Of a stretch of 64,000 bases of DNA, positions 1 through 8,381 are shown in pieces (the first letter of the stretch is position 1; each line of letters starts with the position of its first letter). Both the position numbers and the translations under genes were made by a program. The notes under the pieces are model-generated. The model was not told where the DNA came from and did no database searches. It worked only from the letters and a program-made list of their open reading frames with translations. Origin of the DNA: Streptomyces sp. NRRL B-1140 (GTDB taxonomy: Bacteria > Actinomycetota > Actinomycetes > Streptomycetales > Streptomycetaceae). The stretch is from the NCBI RefSeq assembly GCF_001280065.1, contig NZ_LGEA01000103.1, positions 1-64,000 of the forward strand. Reading direction: 5' to 3'.

Positions 1-95
1 AAACGCCCGGTTACATTCCGAACCCGGAAGCTAAGCCTTACAGCGCCGATGGTACTGCAGGGGGGACCCTGTGGGAGAGTAGGACGCCGCCGAAC
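1..95 (+). rRNA. 5S ribosomal RNA, 3' part
   Basis: The first ~95 bases match the 3' three-quarters of an actinobacterial 5S rRNA: the CCGAACCCGGAAGCTAAG loop region, GGTACTGCAG, and the closing GTGGGAGAGTAGGACGCCGC helix. The 5' end lies outside the window, so this is the end of an rRNA operon transcribed rightwards. A strong terminator follows about 10 bases later. Confidence 0.95.
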
Positions 96-104
96 AATCT
101 TTGG

Positions 105-155
105 AAGGACCCTTGGTCCCAGCGTTCAGCTGGGACCAAGGGTCCTTTTTGTTTT
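105..155 (+). terminator. rRNA operon terminator
   Basis: A perfect inverted repeat has arms at 105-123 and 129-147 (AAGGACCCTTGGTCCCAGC and its complement) around a short loop. A T-rich run (ttttt gtttt) follows. This is a classic intrinsic terminator directly behind the 5S rRNA. Confidence 0.93.
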
Positions 156-219
156 GGCAGTGCGCGCTGGGCACCCGGCTGCGCGAGAATGACTTGCGGT
201 ACCGAAGACAGGAGTCACC

Positions 220-2202
220 ATGTCCACCAACTCTCCCGACGACCGACCGGAGCGCGACCAGCGGCGACGGGAGGGGGACCGGGGCGACCGCAACGACCGC
301 GGCGGTCAGCGCGGGGGCCGCGGTGATCGTGGTGACCGTGGTGGCTTCCGTCGCGACAACGACCGGGGCGGCAACGACCGCGGAGGATACGGACGTCGTG
401 AAGGCGACCGCGACCGCGGCGATCGTCCCGACCGCGGTGACCGTGGCGGTTTCCGGCGCGACGACAGTCGTGGTGGCGGCTTCGGCCGGCGTGACGACCG
501 TGACCGCGGTCCGCGCAGGGACGATCGTGACCGGGGTGGGTTCCGTCGGGACGACCGTGGTGAGCGCCCGCCCTTCCGCCGTGACGACCGGGACAATCGC
601 GGCGAGCGCAGGGACGACCGCGACCGTGGCGGTTTCCGGCGCGACGACAGTCGTGGTGGCGGCTTCGGCCGGCGTGACGACCGTGACCGCGGCCCCCGTA
701 GGGACGATCGTGACCGGGGTGGGTTCCGTCGGGACGACCGTGGTGAGCGCCCGCCCTTCCGCCGTGACGACCGGGACAACCGCGGCGAGCGTCCCGCATT
801 CCGGCGCGACGACCGGCGCGACGACCGCAGGGACGACCGGCGTGACGGCGACCGCGGCGGGTTCCCCCGCCGCGACGACCGGGACCGTGGCGGTTTCCGC
901 CGGGACGACAACCGCGGCGAGCGCGGTGGTTTCCGCAGCGACGACCGGGACCGGCCGCGCGACGGCGACCGGGACCGTGGCGGTTTCCGGCGCGACGACC
1001 GCGGTGGCTTCCGCGGCCGCGACGAGCGCAGGGACGACCGTCGCGGTGACGACCGCGGCGAGCGCGGCGGTTTCCGGCGCGACGACGGCGGCCGGGGCGG
1101 ACGTCCCGGTTTCCGCCGTGAGGACGGCCCCCGCGGCGACCGCGGCGACTTCCGTCGGGACGACAACCGTGGCGACCGCGGCGACTTCCGTCGGGACGAC
1201 AACCGTGGCGACCGCGGCGACTTCCGTCGGGACGACAACCGTGGCGAGCGTGGTGGTTTCCGCGGTCGTGACGACCGTGGTGGGCGCGGGCCCCGGCGGG
1301 ACGACCGCGGTGACCGTGGCTTCCGGCGTGACGGCGACCGGCGTGACGGCGACCGTGGTGGTTTCCGCGGCCGTGACGACCGGCGCGGCCCGGGCCGGTT
1401 CCGTGAGGAGCGCGAGCGGGACAGGGAGCCGATCAAGCGGCTGCCGATCCCCGAGGACGTCACGGGCGACGAGATCGACAAGGACGTACGGCAGGAGCTG
1501 CAGAGCCTGCCCAAGACGCTCGCCGACGACGTCGCCAGGAACCTGGTGATGGTCGCGCGGCTCCTCGACGAGGACCCGGAGGGCGCGTACGGGTACTCCA
1601 GGGTGGCGCTGCGGCTGGCGTCGCGTGTCGCCGCCGTGCGGGAAGCCGCCGGATTCGCCGCGTACGCCAGTCAGAAGTACGGCGAGGCGCTGGCCGAGTT
1701 CCGGGCCGCCAAGCGGATGACCGGGAACATCGACCTGTGGCCCGTCATGGCCGACTGCGAACGCGGGCTCGGCCGGCCGGAGAAGGCGCTGGACATGGCC
1801 GGGGCGCCCGAGGTGCACAAGCTCGACAAGGCCGGCCAGGTGGAGATGCGGCTCGTCGCGGCCGGTGCCCGGCGGGACATGGGGCAGCTGGACGCGGCCA
1901 TCGTGACGCTGCAGAGTCCCGAGCTGGCCGCGAACTCCGTGCAGCCGTGGACCGCGCGCCTGCGGTACGCCTACGCCGACGCGCTGCTCGCCGCCGGGCG
2001 CGAGGGCGAGGCGCGGGAGTGGTTCGCCAAGGCCGTCGAGGCCGACCGTGACGGCAGCACCGACGCCTCGGACCGGCTCGCCGAGCTGGACGGCGTGGAG
2101 TTCGTCGACGCCATGGTCGAGGACGAGGACGAGGAGGCTCCGGCCCCGCGGAAGGCGGACGAGAGCGAGACCGACGCCGAAGGCGGCGACGACAAGGACT
2201 GA
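220..2202 (+). CDS. RDD/RGG-repeat protein with TPR-like C-terminus
   Basis: This 660-residue protein starts at ATG 220 behind an AGGAG site. Residues 1 to about 400 are almost pure Arg/Asp/Gly in degenerate repeats of the types RRDDRGERPPFRRDD, DRGGFRRDD and RGDFRRDDN. A conserved-looking stretch (PIKRLPIPEDVTGDEIDKDV) follows, then about 230 residues of helical repeats rich in Ala and Leu that read as TPR-like. The tail is acidic (EDEDEEAP). Arg/Gly-rich tracts in other families bind RNA and promote condensation, so an RNA- or ribosome-associated scaffold is a reasonable inference; no catalytic motif is visible. The position just after the rRNA operon terminator is suggestive, but transcription is probably independent. 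The gene ends at a bidirectional terminator. Confidence 0.85.
   Translation: MSTNSPDDRPERDQRRREGDRGDRNDRGGQRGGRGDRGDRGGFRRDNDRGGNDRGGYGRREGDRDRGDRPDRGDRGGFRRDDSRGGGFGRRDDRDRGPRRDDRDRGGFRRDDRGERPPFRRDDRDNRGERRDDRDRGGFRRDDSRGGGFGRRDDRDRGPRRDDRDRGGFRRDDRGERPPFRRDDRDNRGERPAFRRDDRRDDRRDDRRDGDRGGFPRRDDRDRGGFRRDDNRGERGGFRSDDRDRPRDGDRDRGGFRRDDRGGFRGRDERRDDRRGDDRGERGGFRRDDGGRGGRPGFRREDGPRGDRGDFRRDDNRGDRGDFRRDDNRGDRGDFRRDDNRGERGGFRGRDDRGGRGPRRDDRGDRGFRRDGDRRDGDRGGFRGRDDRRGPGRFREERERDREPIKRLPIPEDVTGDEIDKDVRQELQSLPKTLADDVARNLVMVARLLDEDPEGAYGYSRVALRLASRVAAVREAAGFAAYASQKYGEALAEFRAAKRMTGNIDLWPVMADCERGLGRPEKALDMAGAPEVHKLDKAGQVEMRLVAAGARRDMGQLDAAIVTLQSPELAANSVQPWTARLRYAYADALLAAGREGEAREWFAKAVEADRDGSTDASDRLAELDGVEFVDAMVEDEDEEAPAPRKADESETDAEGGDDKD
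437..1250 (+). repeat. Internal coding repeats of the RDD protein gene
   Basis: There are two scales of repeat. A block of roughly 180 bp starting near 442 recurs almost identically near 623, covering the DDSRGGGFGRRDDRD to RPPFRRDDRD segment. Three near-perfect 36-bp tandem units (CGCGGCGACTTCCGTCGGGA plus GACAACCGTGGCGAC) lie at about 1138-1250. All units are multiples of three, so copy-number change would keep the reading frame. Confidence 0.85.
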
Positions 2203-2213
2203 TGTCCGTACGA

Positions 2214-2257
2214 AAGGGGGCGGGACCCGGGCTGCGAGGCCTCGGGTCCCGCCCCTT
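2214..2257. terminator. Bidirectional terminator
   Basis: Arms AAGGGGGCGGGACCCG and CGGGTCCCGCCCCTT surround a 13-base loop between two convergent genes (ends at 2202 and 2273). The A- and T-flanked GC stem could terminate both directions. Confidence 0.85.
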
Positions 2258-2272
2258 CGTCATGACGTCCTG

Positions 2273-3565
2273 TCAGAGGTCCAGTGCCCGCAGTACCAGG
2301 CCGGTTGCCGGTTTCGGACCGAACGACGTCGACTTGCGGGGCATCGTCACGCCCTGGCGGGCCAGCTCCCGCACGACCTCCTCGCGTACCGGGTGCATCA
2401 GGACGGCCGTTCCACCGTCGCGTTCCGCCTTCTCGACCGTGGCCGCGGTGTCGTGGATGTAGGCGATGTGGGCGGGTGAGTCCTCCGGGACGCGCCAGAC
2501 CTGTTCGAGGAGCGTGGCGTGCAGGACCGTCGCGTCCAGGGTCCGCCAGGCCGCGGGGCGGTCGGAGGGGACCGTACGGGCCAGCAGGCCCGGGTCCGGG
2601 TGGTCGACGAGGTGGAAGGCGCCGTCGCCGGCCAGCAGGAACGCGTTTCCGGCGCAGGCGGCGTCGGCCAGAGTGTCCAGGGCCTCGGACAGGGGGACGT
2701 CGAGGCGCCGCACGCGGAAGTGGCCTTCCAGGGCCGCCACGGCCTCGGCGACCGGCAGATCGTGCAGGAGGCGGTGGATGGCGCGGACCCGGAGCGGATA
2801 GCGGGCCGTGTCGACGAGGAGGACCAGGCCGTGGTCCCACGGGCTGGGAGAGGGGTGCTCCGCGCGCAGGCGGCGGTAGGTCGCCCAGCGGTGGTGGCCG
2901 TCGGCGATCAGGGCCTGGTGCCGGCCGAGGTCCGCCTGGATCGTCGCCAGGTCCTTCGGGGCGGTGACCGACCACAGGCGGTGGCGGAAACCGTCCTCCG
3001 TGGTGGTGGCCAGGAGCGGCGGCAGGGTCGCGGTGTGCTCGATCAGGTCAGCTGTGGCGGTCGTCGAGCCGTTGCCCCGGTAGGTGAGCAGGAGGGGTTC
3101 GAGGTTGGCCGAGGTGGCGCGCATGAGTGCCGCGCGGTCGGCGACGACGTGCGGCATGACGTCCTCGTGCGGCAGCACCAGCTGCTCCGCCGGATCCGAC
3201 ACGCGCAGGGCGCCGATGATGCCGCGTTGCAGCATGCCCTCGCCGTCCTGCTGCTCGTAGACGTAGAGGCCCGGTTCCGGGTCGGTGGTCAGGATGCCCT
3301 CGGACAGCCAGCGGCGCAGGGTGTCGGCGGCGCGCTCGTTGCGGGCGCTGGGCGTGGCGGCCTGGGGGAGGATCAGGCGGACGATGTTGTGGGGGTCGGC
3401 GGATTCGAGGTGGTGCAGGCCGTCGGGGCGGACCACGACGTCGTACGGGGGAGATGTGACGGCGGCAAGGCTGCCGACCCGGTCGGGGTCGTAACGAAGG
3501 CCTCGGAACGGGGTGAGTTCCAGGCCTCGGTGCGTCGTTGCCTCCGAGTGACCTGCTGAGTTCAT
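2273..3565 (-). CDS. DUF1015 family protein
   Basis: A 430-residue protein from ATG at 3565 (MNSAGHSEATTHRGLELTPF). It has the DUF1015 hallmarks: an N-terminal 'TPFRGLRYDPDRVG..TSPPYDVV' segment, 'DPHNIVRLILPQ', and the central IADGHHRWATYRRLR block with its conserved Asp-Gly-His-His. The family is widespread in bacteria and has no firmly established biochemical role, so none is assigned. The reading frame stays open well upstream, but the segment before the ATG is low-complexity and overlaps the divergent phosphatase gene, so the ATG was preferred. The gene converges on the RDD-repeat gene and is divergent from the HAD phosphatase. Confidence 0.9.
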   Translation of the reverse strand: MNSAGHSEATTHRGLELTPFRGLRYDPDRVGSLAAVTSPPYDVVVRPDGLHHLESADPHNIVRLILPQAATPSARNERAADTLRRWLSEGILTTDPEPGLYVYEQQDGEGMLQRGIIGALRVSDPAEQLVLPHEDVMPHVVADRAALMRATSANLEPLLLTYRGNGSTTATADLIEHTATLPPLLATTTEDGFRHRLWSVTAPKDLATIQADLGRHQALIADGHHRWATYRRLRAEHPSPSPWDHGLVLLVDTARYPLRVRAIHRLLHDLPVAEAVAALEGHFRVRRLDVPLSEALDTLADAACAGNAFLLAGDGAFHLVDHPDPGLLARTVPSDRPAAWRTLDATVLHATLLEQVWRVPEDSPAHIAYIHDTAATVEKAERDGGTAVLMHPVREEVVRELARQGVTMPRKSTSFGPKPATGLVLRALDL

Positions 3566-3637
3566 CCCGGCATCGTACGGCTGTCGGTGGCATGGGGGAT
3601 GATCGGGGGAAAGCCGTCGAACGAGGAGCGATGCGGG

Positions 3638-4669
3638 ATGAGCCGAAGCGTCAGGACGAGGCCCGAGGGCAGTGGGCAGGCCCTGAGCGAGGCGTACGAC
3701 ACGGCGCTGCTCGATCTCGACGGTGTCGTGTACGCGGGCGGGAGCGCGATCGCGCACGCGGTCGAGTCGCTGGCGACGGCCCGGGAGGGCGGGATGCGCC
3801 TGGCGTACGTGACGAACAACGCGCTGCGGACCCCCGACACCGTGGCAGCGCATCTGACCGAGCTGGGGATACCGACGGGCGCGCAGGACGTCATCACCTC
3901 GGCGCAGGCCGTTGCGCGGCTGATCAGTGAGCAGGTGCCGCAGGGCGCCCGGGTGCTGGTGATCGGCGGGGACGGGCTGCGGGTCGCGCTGCGGGAGCGC
4001 GGGCTGGTGCCCGTGGAGTCCGCGGACGACGACCCGGCGGCGGTGGTGCAGGGGTTCGGCGGGGCCGATCTGCCCTGGGGCCGTTTCGCCGAGGCCTCCT
4101 ACGCGGTGGCGCGGGGCGTGCCGTGGTTCGCCTCCAACACCGACCTGACGATTCCGAGCGAGCGGGGCATCGCGCCGGGCAACGGGGCCGCGGTGGAGGT
4201 CGTCCGGATCGCCACGGGGGCCGAGCCGCAGGTCGCGGGCAAGCCGCTGCCGCCGATGCACCGGGAGACCATCCTGCGGACCGGGGCGCGGCGGCCGCTG
4301 GTGGTCGGGGACCGGCTGGACACGGACATCGAGGGCGCTTTCAACGGGGAGGTCGACTCGCTGCTCGTCCTGACCGGTGTCACCGACGGCGCGCAGCTGC
4401 TGGCCGCGCCGCCGCAGCACCGGCCGACGTATGTGGACGCAGATCTGCGGGGAATGCTCGCCGGTCAGCCGGAGGTCGTCGCGGTGGGCGAGGGCGGCTT
4501 CCGGTGCGGTGGCTGGACGGCGACGGCCGGTGCGGACCGGCTGGAGCTCGACGGGGAAGGTGAGGCGCTGGACGGGCTGCGCGCGCTGTGTGCCGTGGCG
4601 TGGACGGCGGCCGGTGAGGGTGCGTGCGCGCTGGACGGGGGGAAGGCCCTGGCACGGCTGGGCATCTGA
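3638..4669 (+). CDS. HAD-superfamily hydrolase, NagD-like
   Basis: A 343-residue HAD phosphatase of the NagD/4-nitrophenylphosphatase type, which hydrolyse small phosphate esters such as phosphoglycolate or nucleotides in the cytosol. Motif I is DLDGVVYAGG with both catalytic Asp residues, motif II is VTNNA, the Lys motif region is AGKPLPPM, and motif IV is VGDRLDTDIEGA. ATG 3638 (MSRSVRTR) was chosen because AGGAG at 3624-3628 sits nine bases ahead of it. An in-frame ATG at 3587 lacks such a site and overlaps the promoter region of the divergent DUF1015 gene. The C-terminal ~60 residues are less conserved. The exact substrate is not predictable. Confidence 0.9.
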   Translation: MSRSVRTRPEGSGQALSEAYDTALLDLDGVVYAGGSAIAHAVESLATAREGGMRLAYVTNNALRTPDTVAAHLTELGIPTGAQDVITSAQAVARLISEQVPQGARVLVIGGDGLRVALRERGLVPVESADDDPAAVVQGFGGADLPWGRFAEASYAVARGVPWFASNTDLTIPSERGIAPGNGAAVEVVRIATGAEPQVAGKPLPPMHRETILRTGARRPLVVGDRLDTDIEGAFNGEVDSLLVLTGVTDGAQLLAAPPQHRPTYVDADLRGMLAGQPEVVAVGEGGFRCGGWTATAGADRLELDGEGEALDGLRALCAVAWTAAGEGACALDGGKALARLGI

Positions 4670-4720
4670 GCGCCTGTCAGTGCCCGGGCCGGGTACCCGG
4701 GCGGGGAGGGACACCGGATC

Positions 4721-4755
4721 TTGCCGGAATGCGAGGGTAGGCTAACCTAACCACG
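4721..4755 (+). promoter_or_regulatory. Iron-box promoter of the siderophore uptake operon
   Basis: The 19-bp element at 4732-4750 (CGAGGGTAGGCTAACCTAA) matches 16 of 19 positions of the DmdR/IdeR/DtxR iron box TTAGGTTAGGCTAACCTAA. A possible promoter overlaps it: TTGCCG (4721-4726), 16-bp spacer, TAACCT (4743-4748). That would place the transcript start near 4755, which is the GTG start codon itself, so the mRNA is probably leaderless. Confidence 0.85.
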
Positions 4756-5798
4756 TGTTGGTCGAGAGTCCCCCCGAACAGCGCGCGGAGACCGCCCCCG
4801 CGCCCCCGACCCGACGGGCGGTGCGAGCCTTCGGGCTGCTCCTGTCCGTGGCGATCCTGGTGCTCGTCGCGCTGGCGAGTATCGCGATCGGAGCGAAAGA
4901 GCTGTCCCTCGGGCAGGTCTGGCACGGCTTGTTCGAGGACTCGGGGACCTACGGCGACGTCGTCGTGGCGGAGCGGCTGTCGCGGACCCTGCTCGGGCTG
5001 CTCGCCGGTGCCGCGCTCGGTCTGTCCGGGGCGGTGCTGCAGGCCCTCACGCGCAACCCGCTGGCCGATCCCGGGCTGCTCGGCATCAACGCGGGAGCCT
5101 CCGCCGCGGTCGTCACGGCCATCACCTACTTCGGGGTCACCTCACTCACCGGCTACGTCTGGTTCGCGTTCCTCGGCGCGGCCGCGGTCGGGGCGCTGGT
5201 CTGGTTCCTCGGTGGCAGCCGGGGCGCCACGCCCGTGCGGCTCGCGCTCGCCGGCACGGCCGTCAGCGCCGCGTTGTACGGCTACCTCCAGGCCGTGATG
5301 ATCATGGACGAGGCGGCGCTGGGCAAGATGCGCTTCTGGACGGTCGGTTCGCTGGCCTCGGCGACGAACTCGACCATTACGCAGGTCCTGCCGTTCCTGC
5401 TGACCGGCACGGTCCTGGCCCTGGCCCTGGCCCGGCCGCTCAACGCGATGGCCATGGGCGACGACACCGCCAAGGCGCTCGGCGCCAACCTCAACCGCAC
5501 CCGGGCGCTGTCGATGCTGGCCGCGACCGTGCTGTGCGGGGCCGCCACCGCCGCCTGCGGGCCGATCGTGTTCGTCGGGCTGATGGTGCCGCACGTGGTC
5601 CGCTCGTTCACCGGGCCCGACCTGCGCTGGATCCTGCCGTACGCGGCGATCCTGTCGCCCGTGCTGCTGCTCGGCGCCGATGTCATCGGCCGGATCGTGG
5701 CCCGTCCTTCGGAGCTGCAGGTGGGTATCGTCACCGCGATCCTCGGCGGGCCGGTGTTCATCTTTCTCGTACGACGGCGGAGGACGGCACAGCTGTGA
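4755..5798 (+). CDS. Iron-siderophore ABC transporter permease (FecCD family), first subunit
   Basis: A 347-residue multispanning membrane protein of the FecCD/BtuC family. After a short Pro-rich cytosolic tail it shows repeated hydrophobic segments and family signatures such as GAALGLSGAVLQALTRNPLADPG, read here in parts (AALGLSGAVLQ, NPLADPGLLG). The GAATAACGPIVFVGL.PH region contains the ATPase-contacting loop. It forms half of the membrane channel that imports ferric siderophores. The GTG start lies four bases after the iron box, with no ribosome site, consistent with leaderless translation. The next permease overlaps it by four bases (GTGA), so the two are translationally coupled. Expected to be repressed by DmdR1 under iron sufficiency. 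Confidence 0.93.
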   Translation: MLVESPPEQRAETAPAPPTRRAVRAFGLLLSVAILVLVALASIAIGAKELSLGQVWHGLFEDSGTYGDVVVAERLSRTLLGLLAGAALGLSGAVLQALTRNPLADPGLLGINAGASAAVVTAITYFGVTSLTGYVWFAFLGAAAVGALVWFLGGSRGATPVRLALAGTAVSAALYGYLQAVMIMDEAALGKMRFWTVGSLASATNSTITQVLPFLLTGTVLALALARPLNAMAMGDDTAKALGANLNRTRALSMLAATVLCGAATAACGPIVFVGLMVPHVVRSFTGPDLRWILPYAAILSPVLLLGADVIGRIVARPSELQVGIVTAILGGPVFIFLVRRRRTAQL

Positions 5799-6832
5799 AG
5801 ACCACCAACCGTGCCGTGCGGACCGGCGGGCTCTCGGTACGCCTGGACGTGCGGGCCCTCATCGTCGTGCTTCTGCTGCTCGTCGCGGCGCTCGTGGCGA
5901 GTGTCGTGCTCATCGGCACCGGCGACTTCCCGATCCCGGCCGCCGATGTGCTGCGGACGCTGGCCGGAGAGGGAAATCCGGGCCAGGAGTTCATCGTCAA
6001 CGAGCTGCGGCTGCCGCGGGTCCTGGTCGGGCTGCTGGTCGGTGCCTCGCTCGGCCTCGGCGGCGCGCTGTTCCAGGCCATCTCCCGCAACCCGCTGGGC
6101 AGTCCGGACGTGCTCGGCCTCGGGCAGGGGGCGACGGCCGGCGCGCTCACGGTGATCGTGCTGACCTCCGGCAGCGCCAACCAGGTCGCCGCCGGGGCGC
6201 TGGTGGGCGGTCTGGTGACCGGCCTCGCCATCTACCTGCTCGCCTGGAAGCGTGGCGTGCACGGCTACCGGCTGGTCCTGGTCGGCATCGGCGTCTCAGC
6301 GATCGTCACGGCGGTCAACGGCTATCTGCTCACCAAGTCGGACATCGTGGACGCCGCCCGCGCGGTGGTGTGGATGACCGGGTCCCTCGACGGCCGGGAC
6401 TGGGACCAGGTGTGGCCGCTGCTCGCGCTGACCGCCGTGCTGGTGCCGCTCGTCCTGGCCAACGCGCGGGGGCTGCGGATGATGGAGATGGGCGACGACG
6501 TGTCGTACGCCCTCGGGGTGCGGGTCGAGCGCGTGCGGCTGCTGCTCATGGTGGCGGCCGTGCTGCTCACCGCCTCCGCCACCGCCGCGGCCGGTCCCGT
6601 CAGCTTCGTGGCGCTCACCGCGCCGCAGCTGGCCCGGCGCCTGACCCGTTCACCCGGGCCGAACCTGCTGGCCTCGCTGTGCATGGGCGCCGCCCTGCTG
6701 GTCGTCGCCGACTGGCTCTCGCAGCGGGCGTTCGGCGCCGAGCAGCTGCCCGTGGGCGTGGTGACCGGCGTGCTCGGCGGGGTCTACCTGCTGTGGCTGC
6801 TGGTCAGTGAGCGCAGGGCGGGCCGGATATGA
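5795..6832 (+). CDS. Iron-siderophore ABC transporter permease (FecCD family), second subunit
   Basis: A 345-residue FecCD paralogue from GTG 5795, which overlaps the stop of the previous permease (GTGA). GGAGG lies 12 bases upstream. It has a long hydrophobic first segment (LIVVLLLLVAALVASVVL), the family motif ASLGLGGALFQAISRNPLG, and a C-terminal TAAAGPVSFVALTAPQ loop equivalent to the ATPase-docking helix. It pairs with the first permease to form the heterodimeric channel. The ATPase gene follows directly. Confidence 0.93.
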   Translation: MKTTNRAVRTGGLSVRLDVRALIVVLLLLVAALVASVVLIGTGDFPIPAADVLRTLAGEGNPGQEFIVNELRLPRVLVGLLVGASLGLGGALFQAISRNPLGSPDVLGLGQGATAGALTVIVLTSGSANQVAAGALVGGLVTGLAIYLLAWKRGVHGYRLVLVGIGVSAIVTAVNGYLLTKSDIVDAARAVVWMTGSLDGRDWDQVWPLLALTAVLVPLVLANARGLRMMEMGDDVSYALGVRVERVRLLLMVAAVLLTASATAAAGPVSFVALTAPQLARRLTRSPGPNLLASLCMGAALLVVADWLSQRAFGAEQLPVGVVTGVLGGVYLLWLLVSERRAGRI

Positions 6833-6891
6833 GGGCGGGTACGCACGCCGAGAGCAGGACCAGCAGCGGACTGAACTACCAAGGGAGCACC

Positions 6892-7705
<814 letters not shown>

Positions 7706-7722
<17 letters not shown>

Positions 7723-8053
7723 GCTGCAGCAGGTCACGCACACCGGCGTGCAGCTTCACCCGGCCCGAACCCCAGGCCCTGGCGAAGTTCAGCTCGCCGC
7801 CCACCAGGGCCACCAGGTCGTCGCCGGTCATGGCGAGTCTGATCTCGGCCTTGCCGGGCGGCGGGCCCTGCACGGTGTCGTGCACCTCGATCCGCCCGCC
7901 GCGCATCCGGCCGGCGAAGGTGACGTCGAGGTCCGTGATGTGGCAGCTCACCGAGCGGTCCAGGGCCGCGGCGTCGCGGACGTCCCCTTCGGCGCGCTGC
8001 ATGTTGTCCGAAAGCTTGTCGAGTGCGCTGCGGCACTCCTCGATCGTGGCCAT
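7706..8053 (-). CDS. SCP2 sterol-binding-like domain protein
   Basis: A small 115-residue protein (MATIEECRSALDKLSDNMQ) composed of a single SCP2-like fold. An N-terminal helix is followed by alternating strands (ITDLDVTFAGRM, AEIRLAMTGDDLVALVGGEL) and an amphipathic C-terminal helix (VKLHAGVRDLLQLRKLL). Such domains bind lipids or act as accessory domains; the ligand is unknown. It converges on the transporter ATPase with overlapping ends, and is divergent from the small Pro-rich gene 42 bases away. Confidence 0.8.
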
Positions 8054-8095
8054 CGCGGTCGACGGTACCGCAGCGGTTCGCGGTAGCGTCGGGGC

Positions 8096-8374
8096 ATGAA
8101 CGACGCAGTTCCCGAGCCTCCGCCGGTGGCGGAGGAAGAGCCGGCGTACGACCCCGCCGCCCCGGCTCCCCTGAACGTGCCCCGCACGCCCACCGGTGAC
8201 GCCGGGGTGGACGCCGCCCTGGACCGGCTCGGCGACGCGGACCACCTCGCCACGGACGGGCATCTCGAGGTGTACGAGGATGTACACCGGGGGCTGCGCG
8301 ACGCGCTCACCGCGCTCGACGCACGCCCGGGACCTCCCTCCCATGCCCCCAAGCCGCACGCACCTAGGAGCTGA
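8096..8374 (+). CDS. Small conserved Pro/Asp-rich hypothetical protein
   Basis: A 92-residue ORF from ATG 8096. The N-terminal 40 residues are Pro/Glu-rich and probably disordered, followed by an acidic helical region (GVDAALDRLGDADHLATD, LEVYEDVHRGLRDALTAL) and a His/Pro tail. No family function is known to me. It ends eight bases before the tlyA start, which suggests one transcript with tlyA, nadK and possibly recN. Codon usage is normal for the genome, which supports a real gene. Confidence 0.72.
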   Translation: MNDAVPEPPPVAEEEPAYDPAAPAPLNVPRTPTGDAGVDAALDRLGDADHLATDGHLEVYEDVHRGLRDALTALDARPGPPSHAPKPHAPRS

Positions 8375-8381
8375 ACCGAAC

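Noticed and set aside
1138..1250. Regular repeats that could be mistaken for a CRISPR array
   Set aside because: The units are directly adjacent with no spacers and encode in-frame protein repeats.
31..1818. Long reverse-strand ORF rich in Val, Ala and Thr opposite the RDD-repeat gene
   Set aside because: It is the complement of the repetitive RDD coding sequence, covers the rRNA terminator and part of 5S rRNA, and has no start signal.
3566..4714. Upstream extension of the DUF1015 frame on the minus strand
   Set aside because: It would overlap the HAD phosphatase gene completely. The sequence is low-complexity and a proper ATG lies at 3565.
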